DNA of 64,000 nt from Arctopsyche grandis. Lineage: Eukaryota; Arthropoda; Insecta; Trichoptera; Hydropsychidae. The notes under the pieces were generated by a model. The model worked only from the letters and a program-made list of their open reading frames with translations. It ran no database searches and was not told the origin of the DNA. The position numbers and the translations under genes were made by a program. Location of the stretch: the NCBI RefSeq assembly GCF_051622035.1, contig NC_135360.1:8546001-8610000 (forward strand), in the 5' to 3' direction. Below are positions 10,501 through 21,913 of this stretch, in pieces. Each line of letters begins with the position of its first letter. Within the stretch, counting starts at the first letter, position 1.

Positions 10501-13500
10501 TCTATTACGCCTTGCACGATACTTTGGTGGCGAACGATATTGACCAAGCTTCGAGGATTTCTTTTCATGGGAAGCGGCATAGAGTTGTCACTCTTGGTGG
10601 CGAAGTCTTCGAAGTCGTCGGTTAGTGTGAGGTTTATTATTTTAAACATCGTTTTGATTTGATTTTCTTTGGTTAAGGTTGTATGTTTTTTTTTAGGTAC
10701 TATCAGCGGTGGTGGAAATACGGTGATACGTGGGAAAATTGGTTCAAAAGTACAAATTGATGATAGCGTTGATCCTGCCGTGCTTCAAGCGCAAGAGAGG
10801 GAACTTGTTAGCGTTGGAGAAAAGTGTGTTTTAGTTTTATGAATTTTTTTTTATATAATTTTCTATGTATGTATGTTTTAACTATGGAATTAATTTTAGA
10901 TTGAATGATATGCGAGCTCAGATTCCTGAATTGGAGCAAAAGATTTCTTCACTCACTAGAGAGTGCTCTGAACTGAAGTTTCAAAAAGATAAACTTGCTA
11001 TTGAGTGTAAAAGCTTAGAAGAGCGTATTCCATTATTGAAGGTGAGTGTTTCTTACAGAGTACAATACATATAAAGGAGACAGTTTGTTCCAGTTTTAAC
11101 CCAAGCAGAGCTAGATACCTTCATTAGTTTGCCGGCGCAGTAAAACATGTATAGTTATTGAACTAATATGGCACCAAATAATTGTCAACAATGATTAAAA
11201 CAGTGACCCCCACCAGTTTCACCGAACCCTTCTTAATTGGCACCCGAATTGCCATTGGTCTTGACCTCCGCCAAACCCCTGAGACTGACTCACCGAACCC
11301 CTGGGGTTCGATCGAACCCAGGTTAAGAACCACTGGATTAGAAGTATATCGTGGGTATACGTGAGATGAAGTCCGGACCTAATTTAATTCGTGCGTAGAC
11401 AATAATTACGCCAGGTTAGCCTGATTGGCCTTATATATGTCCAGACAATGGACATGTTAGAGTAGTTTAAGGGATTGCGAAGGCTGTGCTCTGCATTTTG
11501 CCTTTTAAAAATAGGTACACACGGTAGATCAAGGACTCTTCAGCGAGCGGTTGTTCTATGTGGACCTCTCGAGTCAAAGAATAAATGCTGTGGAACGACT
11601 TTGGCTTTTAATTTTGATCCTGAACTCTCACCTCTACGTGTAACAGAAGCTACTTTTTAGATGCCCACAATTTTAGCAGTTTATTTTGTGTTATAAGATT
11701 GCTGTAGTACATATGTAACTGTTTTTTTAGACGCAAATTAAAGAACAGACAGATAAAGTAAAAAATTGTGCTGTCGATCTTAAACACAAGTCTTCCATGG
11801 AAAAGAAGACGAAGGATCTTGAGTTGTATTTTGAAAAAGCGAATTTGGATTGCGAAAAGGTGATTTTCAATTTTTTCTATTGTTATTTTTGAAGGAATTT
11901 AATTGTTTTAAGTGTTATAAATCCATTATTTTAAGGTTGAAAAAATTGTTAATGAAATACACGAGAAAATAGTGAGTGCCGGAAGTGGAAAATATAAGAA
12001 GCTACAGACCGGCATTGATGAGCTTGTGCAAAGAATTGATAAAGTTCAAAAAGAAATAACTAGGCTCAATGTTGCTATCAAAACTAGCGAACGGTAAGTT
12101 TTATTGTGTTATTTATATTGTTATTCTATTGTTTTCATTTATTTATTTATTATTTTTATATTAGGAATGGTAAAAAGTCTACAGAAAAGATCGATCAAAT
12201 GGAAAAAGAAATAAGCGATCTTGAAGAAAAACTCAAAAAGATAAAAGAAGAGAAAAAGGAACTCACTCTAGATGGAGCCAAAATACAAAAATGCTTGGAA
12301 GAGGTATGTTTTTTTTAGTTTTATATTTATATTCATAAGTTCTGTTATGTATTTTACTTACTATAATATATATATATTCATTATATCAGATTGAAGAACA
12401 ACTATCAGAACGAAATTCAGAATTTGGCGATTTGAAAGAGGAAATTACAAAACTGACTAAACAAGAGAATAAGCTGAAGAGTGATCGCTTGGAAATCACT
12501 AGCAATATAGCCAAAGTAGAAAAGGCTGCCGACGATTTGAAGTCCAAGATTCCGAGTTGGAAACGAGAGGTTAATTAGCATCTATATAATCAGTTTTGTT
12601 GTAAGTAAATGCTAAGGATGGGATTTCATTTTGAATCAATATTTTAGTTGGCTTCTTTGCTTCTCGAAACTGTGGATATACCGGGACAAGAACCGCCCTC
12701 TCCGCTATCCCAACACACTCCTGAAGAATTGGATTGTTTCAAAGTTGACGAACTGCAAAGCAAAGTTGCCATCCAAGAGGAGAGACTCGGCGATCAGAAG
12801 CCTAACTTGCAAGCTATATTGGTAATCATAATAATAGACAAACAAATTTAAATCATAAAATACTATTATATATTTGGATAACCACCGAGAGGTTGCGGTG
12901 ACACGACAACTCGTTCACAGATTTTCCGTAAACTGATGATGCGCTCCAGGCATTACGTATACGGCCATCTCTTTCTCACCCCGTCTGTTCACCATGATCT
13001 CGTTTACTCCGCCATTACGTATGCAGTCATCTCTTTCACAGACCAATTTTTCACCGATAACAGACGGTCTGTGAAAGAGATGGCTGCATACGTAATGGCA
13101 TAGTAAACAAGATCATGGTGAACAGACGGGGTGAGAAAGAGATGGCCGTATACGTAATGCCTGGAGCGCATCATCGGTTTACGGAAAATCTGTGAACGAG
13201 TTGTCAGGTAACCAGAGGTTGCCAGGTACGATCCCGTGGGTTGATCTCGATTGAAAAGAATATATTCCGAGTATTATCTGTAGAGCTGCTGGTCAGATCG
13301 TTTTCAATCAGAGTTTGCTAAGTTATCTAATTAATTGTTCAAACGCTTCCTTATCAAATTAGCAAAAACCATCCTACCCTCCACTATTTGAATATGATTC
13401 TGTCTCCATTATTTGAATATGATTTCAAAATTTACAATCCATAAATTTATATATGTACAAGTTTAATACCATAGATGTCGCTCAGGGGCAACTTGTATAT

Positions 13501-14349
13501 GGCATCATGGAAAAATATAAAATTGGATCCGTCAGCTATGCTGACTTCTTGCTATAAAAAAAATATATTGTTAATTTTTTTAGGAATATAAAGCAAAAGA
13601 AGAATCATATCTACAACGAGCTAATGAATTAGAAGAGATCACAAATAAACGTAACGAAGCTCGCAATATTCACGACGAGCTTCGCAAGAAACGGCATAAC
13701 GAATTCTTAGCCGGGTTTAATACGATAACGGCGAAGCTTAAAGAGATGTATCAGATGATTACATTAGGCGGTGATGCCGAGTTGGAGCTGGTCGATTCTT
13801 TGGATCCGTTCACAGAAGGAATCGTATTCAGGTAACGATTGTAATTAATAAATAGTTAACAACTACCATCTATTTTTGAATGTAATACAGTTTTATATTG
13901 AAATTTTAGCGTCCGTCCACCGAACAAGTCCTGGAAGACCATATCAAACCTTTCCGGTGGTGAAAAGACGCTCAGTTCCCTGGCTCTGGTCTTCGCCCTT
14001 CACTACTACAAGCCGACGCCGCTTTACGTCATGGACGAAATTGATGCAGCTCTCGATTTCAAGAACGTCTCTATAGTCGCCAACTATATCAAGGTTAGAC
14101 TAATTAAAACTCGGTTTGTTTCATTGCATCAATAAATATATATTTATAAATGTACATGTGTTATGTATAATATTTCAGGAAAGGACAAAGAACGCTCAAT
14201 TCATCATCATCTCTCTGCGGTACAACATGTTCGAGCTGGCCAACAGATTAGTCGGAATCTACAAGACCAATGATTGCACCAAATCCGTCACCATACAAAA
14301 CAATCCTGGTCTAGCAGTGTCCAATGAAGCAAACGCTAGATCGACTTAA
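7519..14349 (+). CDS. Smc4: Structural maintenance of chromosomes protein 4 (condensin ATPase)
   Basis: Twenty-two exons join without a phase error: 7519-7869, 7939-8130, 8197-8376, 8459-8563, 8639-8826, 8899-9039, 9112-9280, 9358-9470, 9551-9763, 9846-10086, 10165-10367, 10436-10620, 10697-10823, 10900-11041, 11731-11859, 11936-12093, 12165-12303, 12390-12569, 12648-12821, 13584-13831, 13910-14093, 14179-14349. The product is 1310 aa, in line with animal SMC4. It has an acidic N-terminus, Walker A GPNGSGKS (~124-131), Q-loop ILQGEVEQ (~240), long coiled coils, a hinge starting near GIFGRLGDLG (~626), signature LSGGEK (~1207-1212) and Walker B LYVMDEID (~1231-1238) followed by AALD. SMC4 pairs with SMC2 in condensin I and II and uses ATP to compact mitotic chromosomes in the nucleus. 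All introns are 60-85 bp except introns 14 and 19, which hold transposons. Drosophila's orthologue is gluon. Confidence 0.97.
11182..11336. mobile_element. hAT-type remnant in Smc4 intron 14
   Basis: One end, read on the minus strand, is CAGTGGTTCTTAACCTGGG followed by a GTTCGATCGAAC palindrome, a classic hAT terminal sequence. The partner end is not clear, so this is a truncated or decayed copy. It explains part of the 689-bp intron. Confidence 0.55.
12905..13205. mobile_element. Foldback MITE in Smc4 intron 19
   Basis: A 301-bp near-perfect palindrome with ~145-bp arms. It begins GACAACTCGTTCACAG and ends with the reverse complement. The CTCTTTCTCACCCCGTCTG and TTACGTATACGGCCATC blocks occur in both arms with only a few mismatches. 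It has no coding capacity. No target duplication was seen; both flanks carry an AGAGGTTGC motif. Confidence 0.85.
13206..13345 (+). repeat. tRNA-derived SINE fragment
   Basis: The box-B-like GGTACGATCCC is followed by a TTGATCTCGATTGAAAAGAA tail, then GAGCTGCTGGTCAGA. The same layout recurs on the minus strand at 50400-50545 and 54245-54345, and in a related form at 28545-28735. Confidence 0.5.
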
Positions 14350-14886
14350 AAATTTATGCCATATACGTATTTTTAATTACATTGTAAATAATGGAAATAA
14401 TGTAAAAAATAATTCCCTTTTTTTAATGTTTTATTTTTATTGAATGATAAAAATTACAATAGTCTAAAACATTTGAATTTTTTTTTTCACGTTTAATTTA
14501 AATGCATTTTTTAATCATATAAAAATTATATTTTCAAACAATACTTGAAAATATTCATACACATGTATGTATCTATGTATATTTTAAATGAAGGAACAAT
14601 TTATGATGAAATCAATTCCTACGTATGTATGTATATATTTGGTTAAGTGATAACAATAAACATGGTGCTTTGAAAAGCAGCGATGGCGTACATTGACAGG
14701 AATGTAATGAAAACGTCAAGATTCGCGTGTAGATATGACAAAAATGTCGAGTGATGATGATTAGACGAGGCGTGCAAAATGTGTCTAGGCGCATGGTGAA
14801 CGTTAACAGTCTGATGATGATAAATTAGAATGCGATTAACAGTGAATGTAAGCAACAATATAAAACGACAGTGGCGGTCGGCGCTA
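14350..14886. other. Convergent 3' flanks of Smc4 and UBXN6
   Basis: The 537 bp between the two stop codons must hold both 3' UTRs. The sequence is AT-rich with no further gene, and no standard AATAAA stands out immediately after Smc4. Confidence 0.6.
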
Positions 14887-17800
14887 TTACGCTTGAGGCA
14901 TCAGTATCATGACCTCAGGCTTCAGATAGACGTCGCGCTGCTCCGACTTATCGATCTCTTCGGCGACGCTTGGATCCCAAGCGAAGATCAGCATGGTCGC
15001 TGGCACCAATCGCAAGTCGATCAGCGTCCTGTCCGAGTCGTCGTCTAGGGATAGTTTGTTGCCGCCTGGAGATATCAGAACAAACGGTAGACCTTCGTGC
15101 TCGAGATTTTCACTGACGAAGGAGTACACCTCGGCGAGCTTTTCGTACACGGAGAATGTTCCCTGAGAATAGTTTAAAATTTTAGTTCGTTTGATATTGT
15201 CTCTTGATTTTGTAGAATTGTGAGATTATTGTACCTGCAGGAGGATGCCGTCCGGAAACCGTATCCTCAGAACGGCGTATCTGTATTTTCTAAATTCGCG
15301 CAGTTCGTCTTTTTCTCTCATAGCTTTGGTGCGCAGCATGAGACTTTTTTCCATTGCTTCAGTCCTATAATTTCAATGTTTATGTAAGTACTTATAAGTA
15401 AATATAAAAGGACGGAAAAAAAAACGGTGTCACAACATATCACTCAACGACATATAGCTCTATTATATTATATTCACCGATAAAACGTTCACGAAATTAT
15501 TATTAAATAATGTGAGCGTAAGCGTTTTATCTGTGAATATAATGTCCGTGAGTGTTATGTCTAGTCTTCGGGGGTAGAGTTTCGATTTCACAAGAAAAAG
15601 GGTTTACTATTGTCCTACAAAGCTAGGGCAAAAAAAAGTTGACAATAGTGAACCCTTTTGCGTGAGCGTTTTATCTGTGAGTAAAATGTCCATGGGCGTT
15701 TTGTCGCGGAACCGAAAAAAATGTATAGGACACGACATCATTAAATGAAGGGCGCAGACACAGTGATACGCAGCACGTGTTTTATTTTTAGATCGCCATA
15801 GCACGCCTGATCTATGCTATGGCGATCCAGGCTAAAGGTCACCCCCTGGCGTGTTTTCGGTAATATTTTATCTTTGTATTGACAGTGATCGATAATGGTG
15901 ATTCCCATATTTGTAGGAATGTTGGAGAAACATGTCGAAATAATCGTACGAATTAATAATGATATAACACACGCCTATTCACAGTGGGAGTCTACCTAGG
16001 CATGCCGTGCCATAAGATTCATTGTGTCTTAAATTAAGTATAGTTAGGTACATTTGGAGTGGTGATTCCCAACCAGGGCCTGTGAGAATATGAAAAAGGT
16101 TGCTTAAGCTAATGATTTTTATTCAAGATTATGGATTAAGAGCCAAATAATGGTTAAATAGAAATATTTAAAGGGTTTCTCCAAACAAAATAAAAAAGAT
16201 GGATGATTACCAGCCTATAAGACAAGAAACGAAAAAATGAGATTTTTGGACTATTCACATTCTGACTTGCCATTTCGCACCACTATGAAGTATGTCACTG
16301 AACGCTATTCTACGAATGACGTTTTTTTGAAACGGAGTTGTCCTAGAGACATTTTTCGAATCGCAATTCATCAAATGACACATTGTTTGAATGCGTATTA
16401 TTGCCAAGTTTCAAGCCAGTGGTAATGTGTTTAATAATAAAGTTATTTTTCGACGCGATATCAACATTTTTTTTTTTTTTGTAGCTACATATTATATTTT
16501 ATACTTACGTGTATTATATAGCAACCATTAATTGTACATATTTACATATAAAATTATTATATAAAAAAGCAATAAACCATGTAGCGTTAGGGAATTAATA
16601 AAGTTATACAAGGTTGTTTTAAATAAACATGAAATTATCAATACAAAAGTTCTATATATCTATCAACTTAATAATTAATATTCGAACAATTTGTCATTCG
16701 AAGATTTTGTTGATCGAAAAATGTGTCTATCGAACGACTTGTGCTTCGATAAATTGCCATTCGAGTAATTCACTTCGACCGATTGATTTCAAAGAATTAG
16801 CCTAGAATCCTATGAACTATATATTTGTATCAAAACAGATCAGCAAAAAAGGATCCAATGAAGTTAAGTAATATTTTCGGCTTTTTTTTTAAAATCTTAA
16901 ATTAAGAGGGCTGTACACCCGAAACCTTAATTTTGTTACCGTTCCTTTCTTCGATATATATATATTGAGTGTATGTATATATTGAGTGAATGCGACAATA
17001 TATATATATCAATATATATATTGAGTGAATGCGACAGTTGCGCTTCGACCAGATAAAACGTATTTTAAATTGACAAAATCGAGGTTTCGTATTCTCCTAT
17101 TTTCTCCTCCAAAGCTGGACCAATTTTTAAAAAAATTTCATCTACGGTATGAGAAAGATACTTTCTGTGCATCTGTCGGCGTATTTTTTTAAAAATCGAT
17201 CGTTAAATAAGCACGCTGGACTCGTTTCGTGGGTGTAAAAAAGAGGCGATTTTATAGATGTTTGGCGGCTCCTAGCTCCTATAAAAAATAATTAATCAAA
17301 AAAATAAAACGATAGATGCACCCCAATGGTGGATATCCATAGCATATTAAAAAATAATTTCTCTAGTGCCATAATTGAGGAAGGGAGAAGTATAGTACGT
17401 TTGTATGGACAAGGCGCTGCTGTCCAGCCCTCGAAGGCATTGAAAAATATCGCAGAAGATATAATATCGAGTGGGTTGGATCCTTATTGCAGAACGATAT
17501 TCACAGATCTATCACCACATACATACATACAAGCACTCAATACAAATCTATATATAACTCAATACAAACAAATATAAAAATGAATTCAACCTTAATTGAT
17601 GTTCCCGTTTAATTTCTTCAGGAGATATCGCATAGAAATCAGGCGGCAGATCCATCCTGCTAGCGGCTTGCGATGGAGACAATACTTGCAGATTCCTATC
17701 TAATTCTAAAGTGATCGGTTCCGTTGTTTGTAGTGCGTCCACTATCAACTGCAAAGAAGCAAATACATATGTACATACAAGCAAATATCAATAGATTACA

Positions 17801-19098
17801 TTTAAAATATACAATATGAATGAATCATTTCATACAGTTAAAGTATCCATCGAATCGGTAATATCCTTATCGAACACTAAATATTTTTCTTCACTAGTAT
17901 TATCCGCATTCGGAATCGTCTGCTCTTTAAAACCAGCTCCTCTGAGTAATTCCAAAGCTCCATCAACGCCTTGTACCTTCTCGCAGAATATTCTGTTGAA
18001 AAATATCGATACGTTCACGCAAAAGTGTAACGATTTAAATTTTCATCAAATGCAAACGAAAATATTACCTATTCGTCATGCGTATTTTGCGGTACTTCTC
18101 TTCGGTTGGATTTGAGATAATATTGTCTAAATATTTACACAGAATTTCTACACACGATTCGATCTAAAAACAAATCAACTTATTAGTCATCCTATTACAC
18201 ACGATGAATACACTATTTTTATCGTCGCACCTTTTCTCCGCCTTTATTACAAGACTTTATAATACAGCAAGCTATCAAATAATCAGCTATTTCGCCACTT
18301 TCAAGTTGCTCGTACAGTATCTTTCTGATTTTTTTCTTCCACTCATCTTTCGGTAATATCTCATTATCGTAGAAGCACCTGAAATATATAACATCACATT
18401 ACAAATAAAACAGTACATCATTATCTTTCTTTTATCTATTAATTGTCTATTTACACATACAATATAAAAATAATAGATTTATCTATTTATTTATATTCTA
18501 GTGTTCAACCACAGTAGAAAATTTTGGTTAATAAATCAGTTAATTTATTATATGCATATGAATTTTAGCCGAAACAGAGCAATGTACATATGTAGGTACT
18601 TTCACTAGTATAGTAACAGTACATATTGACTTACTTGAAATACACTCCGGTGACGGCAAGATGAGGTGATGCTTCTAATGAAACTTCTCGATTCGGCTGA
18701 GGAGCATCTACCGGAACATTTTCGGCTTCATTCTTTCTTTCTATCTCAAGTTCTTTCTTCACTTGAGCCTGAATAATAAGAAGACATACATAAGTATATG
18801 TATAATGAACATTATATTATGTATCTAAATTGTTTAAAATTTTTACTTTGATCGCCGATATAGAAGTATTGAACGTTGGGTTGTCTCTTTTCTTCTCGTT
18901 GAGTCTCATCAGAGCTGCCTGTGCAGCGAGACGGCTTTCCTGCGAGAGATCTTTCCTCGGAAGTGGTTTGTATGCATTAGGGTTCGAAGCCGGTTTGGAT
19001 GAAGACGATTCATCGTTGAGTTTGCGGCCGGGACCAGCTAGCTTAAATTTGGCGTCGGCTTTCTTTCTGGAGAAGAACTTTTTGATCTTTTCAGCCAT
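14887..19098 (-). CDS. UBXN6: UBX domain-containing protein 6 (p97/VCP cofactor UBXD1)
   Basis: Eight minus-strand exons join in phase: 19098-18847, 18768-18635, 18378-18231, 18163-18069, 17992-17836, 17748-17591, 15364-15235, 15162-14887. The product is 449 aa (human about 441). The N-terminus (KKFFSRKKADAKFKLAGPG) matches the p97-binding start of UBXN6. Exons 3-5 give the PUB domain (~160-262; RIFCEKVQGVDGALELLRGA), which binds the p97 C-terminal tail. Exons 7-8 give the UBX domain (~340-435; RTKAMREKDELREFRKYRYA, VRIRFPDGILLQGTF-type core). UBXN6 works with p97 in endolysosomal and mitochondrial protein clearance. Its ATG lies only 6 nt after the stop codon of the upstream small-protein ORF in the same exon, so it is probably the second cistron of a dicistronic mRNA. 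The 2.2-kb intron 6 holds MITEs. Confidence 0.95.
15420..15720. repeat. Palindromic MITE-like cluster in UBXN6 intron 6
   Basis: Words such as GCGTTTTATCTGTGA and CGATAAAACG recur in both orientations around 15475-15545 and again at 15660-15690. A small inverted repeat, GGGTTTACTATTGTC...GACAATAGTGAACCC, lies at about 15600-15655. I take this as nested non-autonomous elements, family unknown. Confidence 0.5.
15734..15960. repeat. Dispersed repeat shared with 57268-57450
   Basis: The order GGGCGCAGACAC, AGCACGCCTGATC, TTTGTATTGACA, GACAGTGATCGA, GGAGAAAC is found here and, diverged, at 57268-57450. This copy includes a 13-bp hairpin arm pair (GATCGCCATAGCA at 15791). Confidence 0.6.
15961..17590. 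other. Rest of UBXN6 intron 6; repeat-like, no exon
   Basis: It contains TCGAA-rich degenerate repeats (16680-16800), ATATAT/GAGTGAATGCGACA duplications (16960-17040) and a stretch at 17040-17570 that looks like part of a dispersed element, with an 83-codon ORF at 17326-17577 I cannot assign. Confidence 0.4.
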
Positions 19099-19104
19099 TT
19101 TAAA

Positions 19105-20900
19105 TTAGATTCGTGGCGTGTGCTCCTTCGGTAACTTCAATCTGGAAACGCTCTCTTTCAATTCTTGAATGGCTTTGGATGTCGCTGAAAAGAAAATCAT
19201 ACAAAAATACTAATTTCATCTCCTTTTATAAGAGAAAACGGTTTGAAGTTAATTATTATAAAGAAAGAACTTGCAGAAAGTGAATGTTATAAAATTTGAT
19301 TGCATTCTAATCAGACTATCCTAATAAAGATGGGATTTGTAGGGAATTATAAATATCAAAGCTTACCGCAGATCAAGCGTAACTGGAAACCATTAAAACC
19401 AACCTTTTTCGAATCAAATATTTGAGCAACAAAAAATCAAGAACAAAGAACGACCTCAACACGTGGCACGTTACCCCTCTACACCAGATTATGAACGTTT
19501 TTGAATATTTAAATACCCGCACAGCAGACGTGCTTCTAAATTTTTACTCAACCAATCATCAGTATACTCTGCAGCTCGGTAGAGTTCAATTCAACCAGCC
19601 ACGTCGAACTCACGACACATAATGCCACGCGTTTACAAAACTTACACTTGTACTAAAAAATAAATAGCTTCGCTAAAATTTTACCGACTTTTTATAGACA
19701 CCAGAATCTCTCCAGTACACATACTTCCTCTACCAACAACCGGCAACCTGGTTTATTTTTATTTTATTTTATTAATTGAAAAATCAACAGACAGGATGTA
19801 CATAGATATGTATAAAAAAAACAAATAGTAAATAAATAATATATGTAACATCCGAGTTCAATAATAGATTTTTACAAAAATGAAAAAGATAAATATAAGG
19901 AAAACAAATTAAAAAGTAAAGAATAAAGGCATGACAAAATATGTAGAACATTGCATAATTAAACTATAGTATTAAAATATTTGGAAAAGGTTATAAAATA
20001 GAATATAAGAAGAAATTGAAATTTACAAATATAAAACAAATGAAAAAGGTAAATACAAAATAAACAAATGAAAAGGAAAAGAATGAAAGCTATAATATGA
20101 TTAAATAGCACATTACATAACTAAACTAAAGTATAAAAATATTGGAAATATTGAAAAAATAGAATAGGAGAAGAAATGAATCAATCGGTCAAGATTCTTT
20201 TGATGTTAGACCTGAATTGATGTAGGGAAATACCAAATAGATCAACCTCATTCAGCTCTCCGTTAAACATACGATAAACGCGCTGCAGATAAAAATATTT
20301 TTGGGAATTAGTATTGAAAGGATCAAGTGAAAAGAGTGCAACGCGTCTAGAGTACCGAACTGGGATTCTGAAATTAACCTTATTCAGTAAATCAGAACAA
20401 TCAAGGAAACCATTTATGAGCTTAAAGAAGAATATAGCATCAGTATATAGTCTATAGAAAATATATTAGAGGAAATACTGACTCTTCAGCGGGTAAGTAT
20501 CCGACATAAGCTAATTTTGAGTTATGCAACCTTACATATTTGATAAATTAGAAATAAATATTTAAAATAGAATTTTTTCTTGAAATTATGAAAATCAAAG
20601 GTAGAGAGGTTAAAGTAAGAGCGATGACGACTTTAACTTACGGGGTCTCATAAACCGCTCCGATATTTTCTTCCCGTAAAGTTTCCAAGAGAGGAATATG
20701 AGCAGGAGGGTGATGAAGAGTATGACAAGGAATGTCTTGAGGAGCAGCAGGTGGAAGTCGTCGAATTGAGGCAGCTGCAGCTGCAGGGAGAGGGGCAGAT
20801 CGAGGCGGAGGGGAATTTCAGGCAGCAATTGCCGCAGCAAGGAGTCGAACGATTCTCCAGCTGCGGAGCCGCCGCCCTCGCGCGAATACCACCAGCTCAT
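19105..20900 (-). CDS. Novel small single-pass membrane protein, first cistron upstream of UBXN6
   Basis: Two exons, 20900-20642 and 19184-19105, join in phase across a GT-AG intron (ACCCC|GTAAGTT; TTTTCAG|CGACA) to give 112 aa. The start is supported by an in-frame TAG four codons (12 nt) upstream. The protein has a Gly/Ser-rich N-terminus (MSWWYSREGGGS), a Leu-rich amphipathic segment, one strong transmembrane helix around residues 53-77 (LLLLKTFLVILFITLLLIFL) and a basic C-terminal tail with a short helix (SKAIQELKESVSRLKLP) ending EHTPRI. I do not recognise the family; it resembles small integral membrane (SMIM-like) proteins only in layout. The stop TAA (19107-19105) is followed by TTTAAA and then the UBXN6 ATG, in the same frame. 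This points to co-transcription and possibly a shared p97-related role; that role is inference. The 1.46-kb intron contains a LINE 3' end. Confidence 0.75.
19745..20480 (-). pseudogene. 5'-truncated LINE 3' end in the small-gene intron
   Basis: On the minus strand a frame ends with LQRVYRMFNGELNEVDLFGI, then FRSNIKRILTD and a stop at about 20190, like the C-terminus of Jockey/CR1-type reverse transcriptases. It is followed by an A-rich 3' region and an (AAATA)n-type tail near 19750-19775. The copy has no complete domain. Confidence 0.6.
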
Positions 20901-21150
20901 CAGCTGCTACTCGCAATGACAGATCTGCACCACCACTACAAACCACTTTGTACTACACCACCCGTCGCCATTTATGCACACTTTGTTACTACTTTTCGTG
21001 ATTTGTTATCTTATCTGTAAACAATGTAAATAGTTGGAAGTAGATGTCCATCAAAGTGAAGCTGTTACAATATAATTATACTTCTCCCCCCCCCCCTCCA
21101 CTTAACCGTATCATATGCTTGAAGTGGATTTAAATAATGAGTGTAGTAGT
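20901..21150 (-). promoter_or_regulatory. Upstream region of the small-protein/UBXN6 unit
   Basis: This stretch must contain the 5' UTR and start site of the minus-strand dicistronic unit. A locally less AT-rich zone lies at 20901-20970. No TATA or initiator element is clear. The stretch ends at a hAT MITE. Confidence 0.35.
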
Positions 21151-21375
21151 CAGTGGCGGCTCGTGAGAATTCATAAAGGGGAGGCTGCAGAGCTTAATCG
21201 GGCTGTAGTAGCTCGTTGACCATACCGATGATCAAATTCAGACAAAAATAGCATGCATATGTACTATACTGGGAGGTCTGCAGCCTGTAGCCCATATGGA
21301 CGGCAAAAATAGCATGCATTTTTACTATTTTGGGAGGGCTGTAGCCCTGCAGCCCATATAGACGAGCCGCCACTG
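21151..21375. mobile_element. hAT MITE (CAGTGGCGGCTCGT ends)
   Basis: Terminal inverted repeats CAGTGGCGGCTCGT / ACGAGCCGCCACTG are flanked by GTAGTAGT (21143-21150) and GTGGTAGT (21376-21383), a 7/8-matching 8-bp duplication. The interior has two copies of an AAAAATAGCATGCAT block. No transposase. Confidence 0.85.
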
Positions 21376-21537
21376 GTGGTAGTGTAGTAATTATCAGCGT
21401 ATTGTAATAGTATGTAATGGTTCTCGGGAAAATGCATTACATTGCACTGAATAGTGGCGCAGTTTCGAGAAGTCCTAATTTTGAAAGTCGCATATTTGTA
21501 TTGCTAAAAAAAGGTTCAATATCCATTTGCATATTAT

Positions 21538-21697
21538 TGTGGCGGCTCGCTATACGACATGGTCGAGTTTGGTCACCTTCCTGCGAGTGGGGACCAACTC
21601 GGCTGTGTTCAGAGTAGCTACCTCACTCTGCCTTCAGCTATGAATAATAAAGCACGTGCATCAACATGCCAGGCGTCTCATTCGTTCATCCCCCATA
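21538..21697 (+). mobile_element. Solo LTR of the 162-bp LTR family
   Basis: It begins TGTGGCGGCTCGC, keeps the CATGGTCGAGTTTGGT block and AATAAA, and ends CCCCCATA. It is flanked by TTAT on both sides (21534-21537, 21698-21701), a 4-bp duplication like that of the complete element. It is diverged from the 4863-6032 LTRs, so older. Confidence 0.85.
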
Positions 21698-21714
21698 TTA
21701 TTAAGGGTAATCGG

Positions 21715-21880
21715 ATTATTTTGCATATTGTGATCGTGCACATGACAATCGTTGCTACAAAAATCACGAATATGGAATATCTGGCACTCAAACTCTCGTT
21801 AGTGGAAGGAATTTTCGGGTGCCAGTTGTTCCGTGATCGAGATTATAGTAACGTGTGCGAGATAACTTTGTGTGGAATAT
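21715..21880. mobile_element. Palindromic MITE (GAATATGGAATATCTGGCAC arms)
   Basis: The arm word GAATATGGAATATCTGGCAC is followed by a diverged inverted partner (GGGTGCCAGTTGTTCC). The same element occurs in the opposite orientation at 46280-46455. No ORF. Confidence 0.55.
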
Positions 21881-21913
21881 TCACTGAACCATTATTTTGT
21901 TCATCTATGCATG

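Noticed and set aside
13456-13560. Possible extra Smc4 exon in intron 19
   Set aside because: The protein is continuous from 12821 to 13584, and this stretch has stops in the needed frame.
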